From: Synechococcus sp. ROS8604
GTDB lineage: Bacteria > Cyanobacteriota > Cyanobacteriia > PCC-6307 > Cyanobiaceae
Direction: 5' to 3'
Length of the DNA stretch: 64,000 nt
Assembly (NCBI RefSeq): GCF_014279655.1
Contig: NZ_CP047946.1
Span: 310,001 to 374,000 of the forward strand
Positions 37,090-46,015 of the stretch are shown piece after piece (within the stretch, counting starts at the first letter, position 1; the number at the start of each line of letters is the position of its first letter). Both the position numbers and the translations under genes were made by a program. Below the pieces are notes generated by a model that ran no database searches, was not told the origin of the DNA, and worked only from the letters and a program-made list of their open reading frames with translations.

Positions 37090-39159
37090 TTAAACCGTGT
37101 TCAGAGCATCCATGGCCACGGCAGCAATCGCCTGATCGCTCGCTTTTGGCAGCTGGACATATTTGCCCCCAGCGGCCTCGGCGAGATCTTTGCCCATGCC
37201 GCTCCCGATGAATTTGCGCTCAGTGTCGATCACCAACAGTTTGAGGCCAAGCATGCGATAGCGCGTGGCAACATCCAGCACTTCTTGCTTTAAGTCGGGC
37301 TTGTCCTCTCCCTCCAGTATCGGTTGACCAAGAGAGGTGCTGAGGGGAACATTGCCTCGCCCATCCGTGATCGCGACCACCACCACTTGGCCGAGATCTC
37401 CTGTTGCTAGGGCGTTGGCACCAACCCGTGCGGCTTGGGTAAGGCCGTGGGCGAGCGGTGAGCCACCGCCGCAGGGCATGGATTCCAGGCGTCGCCGTGC
37501 GGCCGTAATCGAGCGGGTAGGAGGCAGCAGCACTTCGGCTTGATCGCCTCGGAAGGGGATCAGTGCCACCTCATCTCGGTTTTCGTAGGCCTCGGTTAGT
37601 AGTCGAATCACGGCACCTTTGGCGCTCTGCATCCGGTTCAGAGCCATCGAACCACTGGCGTCCACCAGAAAGATCACCAGGGCACCGGCCTGACGTTGGA
37701 GCAACTTGGCGCGCAGATCTGATTCTTCCACGATCACGACGCGGTCAGGCTGCCGCGCTCGGCGCGCTTTTTGATAAGGAGCGGCAGCGCGCAAGGTGGC
37801 ATCAACGGCGATGCGGCGCACCGGGCCGCGGGGCAGCATCGGTTTCACATAGCGGCCGCGGCTGTCACTGAGCACAACGGAGCGGCTGCCGCTATTGCCG
37901 CTTTTGCTCTTGGCGGCGTTGAACAGCAGCAGATCGGGATCAATCGCCACGGCTTCTGGGTCGAGCATGAACTCTTCCGGCACCGACGGTGGCGCCTGCT
38001 CCTCAGGGGAGTCATCCTCATCACTGTTGTCTTCACTCTCCTGCTCCTCACTGTCCGGCTCGTCCTCGTCTCCGGAGCCCTCAGGTGGCGGCTGTTGGTC
38101 TTCAGGTGGCTGTTGTTCCTGGGGTGGTGGTGGTTCCATCTGTTGATCAGGTGGGGGTACTTGCGATGCGCGTGGGGCGATCACCAAGGCAACGGCCACT
38201 TGTAAGTCTTCGGCTTCCACCTGGTCGCGCCCGCTGAGGGCGGCATGGGCTTTGGCGGCACGTACGGCATAGAGCTCGGAGCGATGCCCTTCCACGCCAC
38301 CGCGAATCGCCTCTGTCACCAGATATTCGATCTGTTCGCTGCTGACCTTCACATCCGGTAGCCACTGCCGCGCCAGCAGCAGTTGGGTGGCGAGCGCATC
38401 GGTTTCTTCGCTCCACTGCTCTGAGAAGCTCCTGCTGCACTGACCGTGAGCCAGCACCGCGTTGGTGATCTCCACCCGTTGCTCGGTGCTCACGATTTGA
38501 TTGGCGGACAAGACGATCGCAAAGCGATCCAGCAGGTGATCTCGAATCGCCCCTTCTTCGGGGTTGTATGTGGCAATCAGCAGGGGCCGGCAGGGGTGGC
38601 TCAGGCTGAGCCCCTCCCGTTCCACCTGGTTTTCGCCACTGCCAACGGCGGCGAGAAGAAGATTGATGATCCCGTCGTCGAGCAGGTTCAGCTCATCCAC
38701 GTAGAGCACGCCGCGGTGTGCTTCTGCAAGTAATCCCGGCTGGAAAACGGGCGAACCACTGGCCAAGGAGGCGGTGACATCAACGGAGCCCACCAGGCGA
38801 TCTTCCGTAACGCCCAGGGGGATTTGGATGAACGGGGCTGGAATCACCGTTGTGGGTGGAGCTTGTGGCCGTTCGCCCCAATCCTGGGGATGCTGTGGAT
38901 CGAGGTTGCGTCCCGGCAGCTTCGTGTCTTCAGCTGCCTCTTGGTCAACGATGTCGATGGGAGGAAGCAGAGCATGCAAGCCTCGAGCCAGCACCGACTT
39001 TCCCGTTCCGCGCCCGCCAGCAATGATCACGCCGCCTAAGCCTGGATCCACCGCAGCCAGCAGGAGTGCCAATTTGAGGGTTCCATGGCCTGTTACAGCT
39101 GCCAGTGGGAAGGCACGAGTGGCCTGGTCGTCCTTCACCGCTACACCAGTTGCAACCAT
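37090..39159 (-). CDS. chlD: Magnesium chelatase subunit D
   Basis: About 689 residues. N-terminal AAA+ domain ([39 protein letters not shown]), then a Pro/Gln/Glu/Asp-rich linker near residues 335-390, then a von Willebrand A domain with the MIDAS motif [20 protein letters not shown]. It works with ChlI and ChlH to insert Mg into protoporphyrin IX, the first chlorophyll-specific step. The ATG at 39159 is the likely start (a GTG lies two codons upstream). Divergent from folK with 38 nt between starts. Confidence 0.96.
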   Translation of the reverse strand: MVATGVAVKDDQATRAFPLAAVTGHGTLKLALLLAAVDPGLGGVIIAGGRGTGKSVLARGLHALLPPIDIVDQEAAEDTKLPGRNLDPQHPQDWGERPQAPPTTVIPAPFIQIPLGVTEDRLVGSVDVTASLASGSPVFQPGLLAEAHRGVLYVDELNLLDDGIINLLLAAVGSGENQVEREGLSLSHPCRPLLIATYNPEEGAIRDHLLDRFAIVLSANQIVSTEQRVEITNAVLAHGQCSRSFSEQWSEETDALATQLLLARQWLPDVKVSSEQIEYLVTEAIRGGVEGHRSELYAVRAAKAHAALSGRDQVEAEDLQVAVALVIAPRASQVPPPDQQMEPPPPQEQQPPEDQQPPPEGSGDEDEPDSEEQESEDNSDEDDSPEEQAPPSVPEEFMLDPEAVAIDPDLLLFNAAKSKSGNSGSRSVVLSDSRGRYVKPMLPRGPVRRIAVDATLRAAAPYQKARRARQPDRVVIVEESDLRAKLLQRQAGALVIFLVDASGSMALNRMQSAKGAVIRLLTEAYENRDEVALIPFRGDQAEVLLPPTRSITAARRRLESMPCGGGSPLAHGLTQAARVGANALATGDLGQVVVVAITDGRGNVPLSTSLGQPILEGEDKPDLKQEVLDVATRYRMLGLKLLVIDTERKFIGSGMGKDLAEAAGGKYVQLPKASDQAIAAVAMDALNTV

Positions 39160-39197
39160 TAACACTCTCAGCCCTTCCGTGCCCCCCAGTCTCGCTG

Positions 39198-39683
39198 ATG
39201 CCCTTTATCAGTGACGCTTCTGTTGCGGTGGCTCTGGGTGCGAACCGACCCAGTGTGGTGGGGACACCACGCGAGACTTTTGTAGTAGTGCGGCCTTTAC
39301 TGGAGGATCTGTTGGCAGGCTGGGCCGCTCAAGCCCTTTGCTGTTCCTGGTCACAGCTGTTGAAGACCAAGCCCGTTGGACCGGTCGAGCAGCCTGATTA
39401 TCTCAATGCGGTTGTGATTGTGAAGGGACTCACGCTTGCGCCCTCCGCAACGTTGGCCTTGGATTTGTTGCAGCGGTTGCACGGGCTTGAACGGCGCTTC
39501 GGTCGTGAGCGGTCGTTGGAGCAGCGCTGGGGCCCCCGCAGCCTCGATCTTGATCTTTTGTTTTGGGGTGAATTGCGCCTTGAGCACCCTGACCTGATCC
39601 TTCCCCATCCACGGATGCATCTACGCAGCTTTGTAATGGAGCCGCTGCTTCAGGCGATGAATGGGGCAGCGGAGTGGACTTAA
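39198..39683 (+). CDS. folK: 2-amino-4-hydroxy-6-hydroxymethyldihydropteridine pyrophosphokinase
   Basis: 161 residues, normal length. [14 protein letters not shown] at the start, [20 protein letters not shown], then [20 protein letters not shown] and [15 protein letters not shown] are the HPPK motifs, with the two Asp of the D-x-D for Mg-ATP. It transfers pyrophosphate from ATP in folate synthesis. Its stop codon TAA (39681-39683) coincides with the TTAA target duplication of the adjacent insertion sequence. A second, partial folK end lies at 44575-44787. Confidence 0.95.
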   Translation: MPFISDASVAVALGANRPSVVGTPRETFVVVRPLLEDLLAGWAAQALCCSWSQLLKTKPVGPVEQPDYLNAVVIVKGLTLAPSATLALDLLQRLHGLERRFGRERSLEQRWGPRSLDLDLLFWGELRLEHPDLILPHPRMHLRSFVMEPLLQAMNGAAEWT

Positions 39684-39938
39684 GGAGACTCTGGGAAACC
39701 CAGGTGATCCACGCGACAATGGTGCTGTGATCGCAGGCCCGGACTGGGTTGATGGGTGGAAAGCAGCTCGGCTTCTCGGACTATGAGCTGACTACGGCCA
39801 AAAAGCAGACCAAGCGGGAGAAGTTTCTCTCTGATATGGAGTTGGTGGTGCCATGGCAGGCGTTGATCGCCTTGATCGAGCCCCATTACCCCAAAGCCAG
39901 CAAGAAAGGCGGACGGCCTCCCTATTCCTTGGCCACGT

Positions 39939-39962
39939 AGCCGCAGGCTTCTGCGCAGCAGT
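39939..39962 (-). repeat. 24-nt repeat, copy 1 (inverted relative to copies 2 and 3)
   Basis: Lies where the transposase frame breaks and supplies the TAG. Contains CTTCTGCGCAGCAGT. Compared with the reverse complement of copy 2 it matches at 21 of 24 positions, and of copy 3 at 20 of 24. A typical family member reads PPYPLATMLRIH here, so this piece looks inserted between the Thr and Leu codons. Confidence 0.7.
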
Positions 39963-40151
39963 TGCTGCGGATCCATCTTCTGCAGCATTGGTATTCCCTC
40001 AGCGACCCGGCGATGGAAGAGGCCCTGATCGAGGTACCCACCATGCGCCGCTTTGCGGGCATCGATCTGATCAGCAATCGGATCCCCGATGAGACCACGA
40101 TCCTGACCTTCCGGCATCTGCTGGAGAAGCACAACCTTGGCGAGCAGATCT

Positions 40152-40175
40152 ACTGCTGCGCAGAAGACTTCGTCT
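40152..40175 (+). repeat. 24-nt repeat, copy 2
   Basis: In-frame segment between GEQI and YETVKAHL in the transposase gene; it encodes the extra residues CCAEDFV. Begins ACTGCTGCGCAGAAG. Matches copy 3 at 21 of 24 positions in the same orientation. Confidence 0.7.
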
Positions 40176-40334
40176 ATGAGACCGTCAAAGCCCACCTCAG
40201 CGAACGTGGGATGAAGATGCGCCAAGGCACAATCGTGGATGCCACCTTGATTGCTGCTCCCAGCTCGACCAAGAACAAGGAGGGGAAGCGTGATCCAGAG
40301 ATGCACCAGACCAAGAAGGGCAACCAGTGGTATC

Positions 40335-40358
40335 ACTGCTTCGCAGAAGGCTTCGCCT
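40335..40358 (+). repeat. 24-nt repeat, copy 3
   Basis: In-frame segment between NQWY and YGMKVHAG, encoding the extra residues HCFAEGFA. Begins ACTGCTTCGCAGAAG and contains GCTTCGC twice, 12 nt apart. A diverged relative sharing AGACG.AGTC with the inverted copies may start at 40680, at the later frame break. Confidence 0.7.
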
Positions 40359-41030
40359 ACGGAATGAAAGTCCACGCAGGCGTGGACAAGGACTCCGGCC
40401 TGATCCATTCGGTGGTGGTTACGGCTGCCAATGTTCACGACCTCACCCCAGCTGCTGAGCTGCTGCATGGCGATGAGGAGGTGGTGTACGGCGACGCTGG
40501 CTACCAGGGCATCGCCAAACGACCCGAGATGTCAGGTGCTGCAGCGGAATTCAGAGTGGCGATGCGACCTGGTAAGCGGCGAGCGCTTCCCGATACACCA
40601 GACGGGAAGCTGCAAGATCTGATCGAGACTGCCAAAGCTCATATCCGCGCCAAGGTTGAGCATCCGTTCCGGGTGATCTAGACGCAGTCGACCGGAGGTG
40701 GTAGCAGCAGTTTGGCTTTCAGAAAACCCGGCTACGTGGCCTATCCCTACCGAGGACGCAGGCCAAGCGTGGCGGAGCCACTAGAACCGCTGCAAGCTCA
40801 GTGTGCTGGCAGCGTTGACGAATTTGTTCCTCGGACGGCGTCGGTTGCTGATAGCAGCATGAGCATGGAGATGGTGCTCCCAAGCACCTCAATTCAGGAT
40901 CAAATGCCAGTCAGACGATGTCGAAAGTGAGCCGAAAGAGCCAACACGACCTGGCCTCAGGTTCAAATCAAGACAAGACGAGAGATTTCCGATCTCCGTT
41001 GGCTCTCAACCCCCGTTGCCCAGAGATTCC

Positions 41031-41939
41031 TTAAGTGCCGCTTATCTGATAACGGCATCGGGTGAGGATGCTGGCAAATGCCTCTTCAAGCTGCACGAGC
41101 TGTTCAGCAGTGAGCTCCTCTTTCCCTTCACCGCTGCGGCCGGAGCGGAAGAAGCGTTCACAGCCATCGGGGCGTTCGGAGAAGCCTCCTTCCTTCTCCT
41201 CCTTGGCCTGCAGCGTCTGAAAGCTGGTGTTGCGTACTGCCTCGGTAATGAGCTCAGGCTCTTCTGGCAATTCCAGAAAGCGGGCCAGCCGGCTGAATTG
41301 GAGTTGCGGCTCGGCAAGGAGATCCTCGTAGCGAAGCATCAGTATGGGGATCTGCTCTTGATCAAGCCAGCTGTGCACATGGTTGGCCCAGGTGCCCATG
41401 AACTGGCGCACCTGTTGGGCGCCCCGTTTGGTGGAGCGAAAGAGGCCGGCCTGCTCATCCAGCAGAAAGGCCACACAACGCTCAAGAGGCCAGGAGAAGT
41501 AATGGCTGAGCGACACGGCCACATCGGCGGGATGACGCATCACCACCACCGCACCGCGGCAGCCTTCCACTGGCACCACCGGGCGAACTCCGGAATCTGG
41601 GCTCACAAAGGCGTCATGCACCTTGTGATAGCGAAGGCATTCGGAATAAAGCGCCTGCTGATGTCCTGCCCTGCCGCGAACTTTGTCGAGCTCGGCCCAA
41701 CTCAGATCGCTGCTGTCGATCCCCAGTTGATCATCCAGCCAGTGGCGGCTGCTCACGATCGAGCCAGTGGCCAGGTCGCCGTTGAGGCGCAGCTCCTGCT
41801 CCTCCTGTTGGGCCGCTGCTGTGGCTTCTGCGCTGTTGAGGCCGGCAAGGCGGCGCAGCTCGGTGATGAACACCCGGCACCAGGTGTTGCCGGATTTCGG
41901 GTAACTGGCCAAGTACCAGTAGGGCTCAGACGCGCTCAT
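41031..41939 (-). CDS. Sulfotransferase, candidate lasso-peptide tailoring enzyme
   Basis: 302 residues. WYLASYPKSGNTWCRVFITE is the canonical PAPS 5' loop of cytosolic-type sulfotransferases, AVVVMRHPADVAVSLSHYF the 3'-phosphate region. It overlaps the kinase gene (41936) by 4 nt, so the two are one operon. The stop TAA is shared with the IS target duplication. Sulfotransferases occur in some lasso-peptide clusters, and the gene context suggests it acts there; a role in surface glycans is the alternative. Copy 2 of the module has no such gene. Confidence 0.8.
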   Translation of the reverse strand: MSASEPYWYLASYPKSGNTWCRVFITELRRLAGLNSAEATAAAQQEEQELRLNGDLATGSIVSSRHWLDDQLGIDSSDLSWAELDKVRGRAGHQQALYSECLRYHKVHDAFVSPDSGVRPVVPVEGCRGAVVVMRHPADVAVSLSHYFSWPLERCVAFLLDEQAGLFRSTKRGAQQVRQFMGTWANHVHSWLDQEQIPILMLRYEDLLAEPQLQFSRLARFLELPEEPELITEAVRNTSFQTLQAKEEKEGGFSERPDGCERFFRSGRSGEGKEELTAEQLVQLEEAFASILTRCRYQISGT

Positions 41940-42919
41940 TTCGTTTGCTCTTCAGTTGTCTGGGCTTCTGCCGCGGCGCTGAGCAGAGATTGCCCCTTCA
42001 GCCAGGTCTGCATCGCTGCGATCCCCCTGGGCGTGGGCAACGTGGCGAGAGGCGCTTCCTGCAGCCGCCGCGCCAGGGCCATGAAGTTTGCACCCTCCTG
42101 ACCAAGACCACGCACGAAACGCCGCCGGAAGGCCTGATTGCGCAGGCACAGCGCTGCCTGCTTTTGGCTGCTGATGCGGGTGATACGGCTGTCGTCCGGG
42201 TCGTTGCTGTCCCGGCGTTGCTGCCGGATCAGGTAAAGAGCTCTAAGCAGGCAGGGCTGCACGGCGCGCTCGATCGCCTCACCCAGCAGCAAGTATTTCT
42301 GCATGCCCTGGCGGATCGGCGGCAGCGCCTCCGGATCGAGCCCGAAGGCTTTGGCTGCGTCATGCCAGAGCTTGATCCGCGGAATGCCTGGCAATACCTG
42401 GCCATCAGGCGTGATTGATACCAGATCATCGGCCAGAAGCCGCCAGCCCTGCTGCATCAGCGCATAGGCAAGGGTGGATTTGCCCGCACCGGAGTGGCCC
42501 ATGCACACGATGGCTTCGCCGTCGCGTTCCAGGGCATTGCCGTGCAACACAAGCATGCCTCGTTGAATCATGAGGGCGCCAACGGCGGAACCCAGCAGGA
42601 AAGTGCGCAGGTCTTGATCGCTGACGCTCAAATCAGCCCGTTGCCAAGCGATCTGCTCTGCGTTGCTGATTCGGAAGCGTCCGATGCCTTCCACCTTGAG
42701 GCGTAGATCGCCGCGGGTCATCTGCAGAAACGGCGTGTCGTGGGACCCACCCGCCAGCTTTGGCCAGCGCTGCGGATCCTCTTCCCGGATTGTGATGCTT
42801 GCGCTGGGAGCTGCCTCAGCGGCGTCGAGTTCCGCTTGCGGCAGCTCCGGAATCAGCAGCCCCTCGGAAGCCCAGTGGAGAGCGAATGCGTGGTAAAAGT
42901 TGCTCCCCTTGGTGCTCAT
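41936..42919 (-). CDS. HPr-kinase-like protein, lasso-peptide kinase type (copy 1)
   Basis: 327 residues from the ATG at 42919. GMLVLHGNALERDGEAIVCM leads into the P-loop GHSGAGKSTLAYALMQQGWR and then LLADDLVSITPDG, the HprK/P catalytic fold. Full HprK has an extra N-terminal domain that is missing here, as in the kinases that phosphorylate the C-terminal Ser of paeninodin-type lasso peptides. Both candidate precursors in this locus end in Ser. Start codons of this gene and the divergent nucleotidyltransferase are only 8 nt apart. GC-rich, unlike copy 2. Confidence 0.82.
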   Translation of the reverse strand: MSTKGSNFYHAFALHWASEGLLIPELPQAELDAAEAAPSASITIREEDPQRWPKLAGGSHDTPFLQMTRGDLRLKVEGIGRFRISNAEQIAWQRADLSVSDQDLRTFLLGSAVGALMIQRGMLVLHGNALERDGEAIVCMGHSGAGKSTLAYALMQQGWRLLADDLVSITPDGQVLPGIPRIKLWHDAAKAFGLDPEALPPIRQGMQKYLLLGEAIERAVQPCLLRALYLIRQQRRDSNDPDDSRITRISSQKQAALCLRNQAFRRRFVRGLGQEGANFMALARRLQEAPLATLPTPRGIAAMQTWLKGQSLLSAAAEAQTTEEQTK

Positions 42920-42927
42920 GATTGTGA

Positions 42928-44181
42928 ATGAGAGCAACAATGTTCCCACCATGTTCGCCTGTGTACCCACCGGCTCTGGTCACACCTATTGCAAGTGAAA
43001 CGCTGGCGGCTGTTCGAGCACTGACTGCATGGGTGCTGCAGCGTGAACGGGCCACTGAGGTCGGATCTGTGCCGCCTCCTGCGTCAGAAGCACTGCGCGA
43101 GCAGCTTGCGGCCTTGCCGCCAGCAGCGCTGTTCCAAGGAATCCAAAGACACCGCCTGCACTTGTTCCTGCAGGGGGATCCTGCTGTGGGCGATCTGCTG
43201 CCAGGCCTACAAGCGGAGCTCCAGCGAGCAGCACGCCGCGAAGTGATGGCAGCCCTTGCCCTGGCCAGCCTCACCCGGGAAATGGCCGTGTTGTTTGCAG
43301 AAGCAGGCATCCCTTTGCTGGTGATCAAAGGCATCCCTCTGGCCTTGCAAACCACCGGTTCAATCACGGCCCGCGGCCGAGGCGACTGCGATCTGTTTGT
43401 GGATCCCTCTCAGGTGGGTGCGGCGATCGCCTTGCTGCAATCAGTGGGCTTTGGGTTGAGTTACGGCGCTAGTTGCGTGGGAGATGACTCCGCAAGGGGG
43501 CGTTACAGCCGCTTTGTGTCGATCGAAATCTCCTTACACAGGGATGTTCATAACCATCGCCAGTGGATCGATCTGCACTGGCATGCAACGTGGGCTCGCG
43601 GGGTATTACCGCGGTTTCAGGAGCTCTGGCAGCGCGGAGAAGAGCTGCCAATCAATAGACAGTTGGTCAGAACACTGTCGCGCCGCGATGCCTTGGTGCA
43701 TGCCTGCTGCCATGCGGCGGTGGATCGCTACATGGCCCTGCGCAATTTGGTGGACATCGATCGGTTCGAGCGGGCGCTCCCCCCTGCTCAGCTGGTTGAA
43801 CTGAGCCGCCTGCGCACGGTGCGAAAGAGCTGGCAGGCTATGGACGATGCGTTCAAGGAAAAAAGCGCTTCGTGGCGTTTCGGCAGAGCTAATGCAGTAC
43901 GCCTTAAAGCTCAGAGAGCACAACAGCAGCCTTGGCGCAGCTTGGGTGATGGTGGATGGACTGTGACGAATCGCCTGCGGTACTTCGCTCACATGGTGAA
44001 TCTCAGCCACCACCCATTACATGTTTTTTCAACGCTGATTCGCCAACTCATAACCCCAGTGGATTTAATTGATCCGCAAACGGGTGACATGCGTTCTATC
44101 CGTCAGGTGGTGTTGAGGCGTGCCGGAAAACTACGGCGCCGGCTTGAGGCTCAAGCCGAATCACCTGATCGGCCTGATTGA
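42928..44181 (+). CDS. Nucleotidyltransferase family protein (NTP_transf_5 type), copy 1
   Basis: 417 residues. IPLLVIKGIPLALQTTGSIT and ARGRGDCDLFVDPSQVGAAI show the G-R-G-D-x-D-L catalytic motif of the uncharacterised nucleotidyltransferase family often found with lasso-peptide kinases. HWHATWARGVLPRF and RDALVHACCHAAVDRY follow. The ATG at 42940 or a later codon may be the real start given the 8-nt divergent gap. Convergent with the ABC remnant, whose end it overlaps by 86 nt; copy 2 has the same geometry. Confidence 0.8.
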   Translation: MRATMFPPCSPVYPPALVTPIASETLAAVRALTAWVLQRERATEVGSVPPPASEALREQLAALPPAALFQGIQRHRLHLFLQGDPAVGDLLPGLQAELQRAARREVMAALALASLTREMAVLFAEAGIPLLVIKGIPLALQTTGSITARGRGDCDLFVDPSQVGAAIALLQSVGFGLSYGASCVGDDSARGRYSRFVSIEISLHRDVHNHRQWIDLHWHATWARGVLPRFQELWQRGEELPINRQLVRTLSRRDALVHACCHAAVDRYMALRNLVDIDRFERALPPAQLVELSRLRTVRKSWQAMDDAFKEKSASWRFGRANAVRLKAQRAQQQPWRSLGDGGWTVTNRLRYFAHMVNLSHHPLHVFSTLIRQLITPVDLIDPQTGDMRSIRQVVLRRAGKLRRRLEAQAESPDRPD

Positions 44182-44371
44182 TCAGCTCCGGGTCATGAGT
44201 GCTCACGAGCACCAGTCGCTCACCAACACGCTCTCGAATCACGCTGCGCACCTGATCTGCCGCTGTGGCGTCCAGAAACGCCGTGGGTTCATCGAGCACG
44301 TCCACAGGCAAGTCCCGCAGCCAAGCGCGCAGCAAGCCGAGGCGGTGGATTTCGACGCTGCAGACTCTCAA
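44096..44371 (-). pseudogene. Remnant of lasso-type ABC transporter (copy 1), C-terminal end only
   Basis: About 85 residues matching the last ~90 of the intact transporter at 47040: EIHRLGLLRAWLRDLPVDVL, DEPTAFLDATAADQ and VLVSTHDPELINQADQVI, i.e. Walker B and H-loop. The homology stops just inside the signature motif (expected SGGEIHRLG, present CSVEIHRLG), so everything upstream was deleted at about 44360. Cannot function. Confidence 0.88.
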
Positions 44372-44425
44372 GACCGTAAGGCCTTTGCTGCAGGGTGTTA
44401 TTAAAGTCAGGGTCCAATCCTTTGC

Positions 44426-44457
44426 CGGAGAGAACCAAAGCTCTCCGCTGCTTTTTT
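44426..44457 (+). terminator. Rho-independent terminator
   Basis: Perfect 7-bp stem CGGAGAG/CTCTCCG (44426-44432 with 44441-44447), 8-nt loop, then CTGC and six T. It would stop rightward transcription from the copy-1 nucleotidyltransferase gene. It lies in the junction between the two modules. Confidence 0.72.
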
Positions 44458-44574
44458 CCTGGTCTGCGTCCCATCACACAGCACCTATGGGGGGACCAGT
44501 TGGTCAGCCGCCTTATGTCATGCAGTGTTATTGGTGAAGGGGGATCGTGATCTCACCAGGCATTGAGCAGGCTT

Positions 44575-44787
44575 TGGTTATTGCATGAACTTCAAAAGCT
44601 GGAGAGCTGTTTTGGACGGGACCGCACACGAGAGGATCGTTGGGGACCAAGATCTTTGGATCTTGATTTGTTGTTTTGGAGTGACTTTCGCTTTGATCAA
44701 GCCCTTTTGACTTTACCCCACCCACGATTGCATTTGCGTTCTTTTGTGCTTGAACCACTTTTAGAGGCAATGAGAATATTCATTTGA
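44575..44787 (+). pseudogene. Orphan 3' end of a second folK
   Basis: Encodes [40 protein letters not shown] and PHPRLHLRSFVLEPLLEAM, the last ~65 residues of HPPK. The protein is clearly similar to the folK product at 39198, but the DNA is much AT-richer, so it is not a recent copy of that gene. It has no N-terminal half. It immediately precedes the AT-rich module copy 2, as intact folK precedes copy 1. Confidence 0.9.
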
Positions 44788-44971
44788 AATAACTAATGTT
44801 ATGGTTTGGTTTAAGTAATATCTTCGGGGATCAAGGATTATTTTTCCTGCTGCTGACGGAGTTTAGAATGTGCGTTTAGGGGTTAAGGATTTGAAAATCA
44901 TTCGTTGACCTTCCTCAGGGTTAATCGTTGGCTTTTGGGAGGACATTTTGGGAGCACAGTGTTGCGCTAGA

Positions 44972-45906
44972 TCACACCAGTAGATTTTGATTTTTGAGCC
45001 ACTTTTGCATAATTTGAATATCGCCTGGTACTCCCAGGATGGATATAGGTGACTGCTTTAAAATCTTGCTTGATGTCATAAAGTTTGCGCCCTCTTGCCC
45101 CAGTCCTTTAACAAAATTTGGCCTAAATGACTGGTTATGCAAATGGATAGCCATGATTTTCTCGCTTGAAATTTGTGAGATTACGCCTTGGTCATTCTGA
45201 TTCCGCCGTTCAATCAAGTACATGGCTTCAAGTGGTACAGTCTTACTTATGTATCGTAAATTTTTTTTTGAACTAAAAACTTGTCAACTCCAGTCATGAC
45301 AGTCTTTAGTTGACTTGGATTAAGATTAAAAGCGCAAACAGCATCCCTCCAGAGCTTGATCCTCGGCACACCGGGAAGAATCAAGCCGGTCGGGGTTACA
45401 GCAACTAAATCGTCAGCTAATAAATTCCAACCTTGCTGCATCAATGCATACGCCAATGTCGATTTGCCTGCTCCTGAATAACCCATGCAAACAATTGCAC
45501 GATTATGTTTTTCAAGAGCATTACCATGTAAAACAAGAATTCCGCGCTGAATCAAGGCAGCGCCCAATGCGGAACCAAGCATGTACGTTCGAATGGTTTG
45601 GTTGGTGACATTAGAACGCAAGCGACACCAGCTGATTCGGTCTCCGTTAGTGACTCGAAAGCTAATCATGTTAGGAATTGTGAGTCTTAACTCACCTGGC
45701 CTCATCTGAAGATTGGCGGTGTCGGCAAAGATCGGCGTGAGTTCAGGCCAATTTGATTGTTCATCTTGAACAATATTGATTGAACCAGAATAATTATTTT
45801 GCATCTCACTTTTGGCAACAGGTAATTCTGGAATCTTCATGCCTGAAGATATCAACAAGATTCCGAACGCTTCGTAAAAAAAGACGGGTTGTGAGCCAAG
45901 AACCAT
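44972..45906 (-). pseudogene. HPr-kinase-like protein, lasso-peptide kinase type (copy 2), frameshifted
   Basis: Two frames joined at an A9 run (45261-45269 on the plus strand as T). The first (from 45906) has ILVLHGNALEKHNRAIVCM, the P-loop GYSGAGKSTLAYALMQQGWN and LLADDLVAVTPTG. The second (44972-45223) has FVKGLGQEGANFM, as in copy 1 (FVRGLGQEGANFM). One extra A would restore a single protein of about 310 residues. It is therefore a recent pseudogene, a phase-variable gene or a sequencing error. AT-rich. Confidence 0.85.
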
Positions 45907-46015
45907 TGATGGAAAAGGATTACAATTGACGAAGCAACAAAGTGCGTATGATTAGTTTAGCGAGTCATAAGGCAGCAAAGGCACTCGTTGACCGGTCGAG
46001 TCTCAGTTCATTGCT

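Larger units (their letters stand above)
39752..40925 (+). pseudogene. IS5-family transposase, disrupted
   Basis: Starts MGGKQLGFSDYELTTAKK, clearly an IS5-type transposase. The frame is broken by TAG at 39938-39940 and resumes in the same frame (LLRIHLLQHWYSLSDPAMEE). It carries DETTILTFRHLLEKHNLGE, IVDATLIAAPSSTKNK and YGDAGYQGI, the DDE-domain parts. After VEHPFRVI a TAG at 40679 stops it, and the expected QQFGFQKTRLRG continues in another frame at 40705. NRCKLSVLAALTNLF then follows from about 40787. Three of the interruptions contain related 24-nt segments (listed separately). The enzyme should be inactive. Confidence 0.88.
39684..41030 (+). mobile_element. IS5-family insertion sequence, degenerate
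   Basis: 1347 bp. The left end starts GGAGACTCTGGGAAAC and the right end, read inward on the minus strand, GGAATCTCTGGGCAAC: imperfect terminal inverted repeats. TTAA flanks both sides (39680-39683 and 41031-41034), a 4-bp target duplication as expected for the IS5 group. It sits exactly between the folK stop and the sulfotransferase stop; both stop codons overlap the duplicated TTAA, so before insertion the two genes ended on the same bases. The transposase gene inside is disrupted. Confidence 0.9.

Noticed and set aside
39680-40468. Long minus-strand open frame opposite the IS5 transposase
   Set aside because: It is the antisense of a recognisable transposase, with His/Gln/Leu-rich, low-information composition and no known motif.
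41016-42101. 361-codon plus-strand open frame
   Set aside because: It lies antisense to the sulfotransferase and the kinase end, both of which have clear motifs; it arises from GC-rich codon structure.
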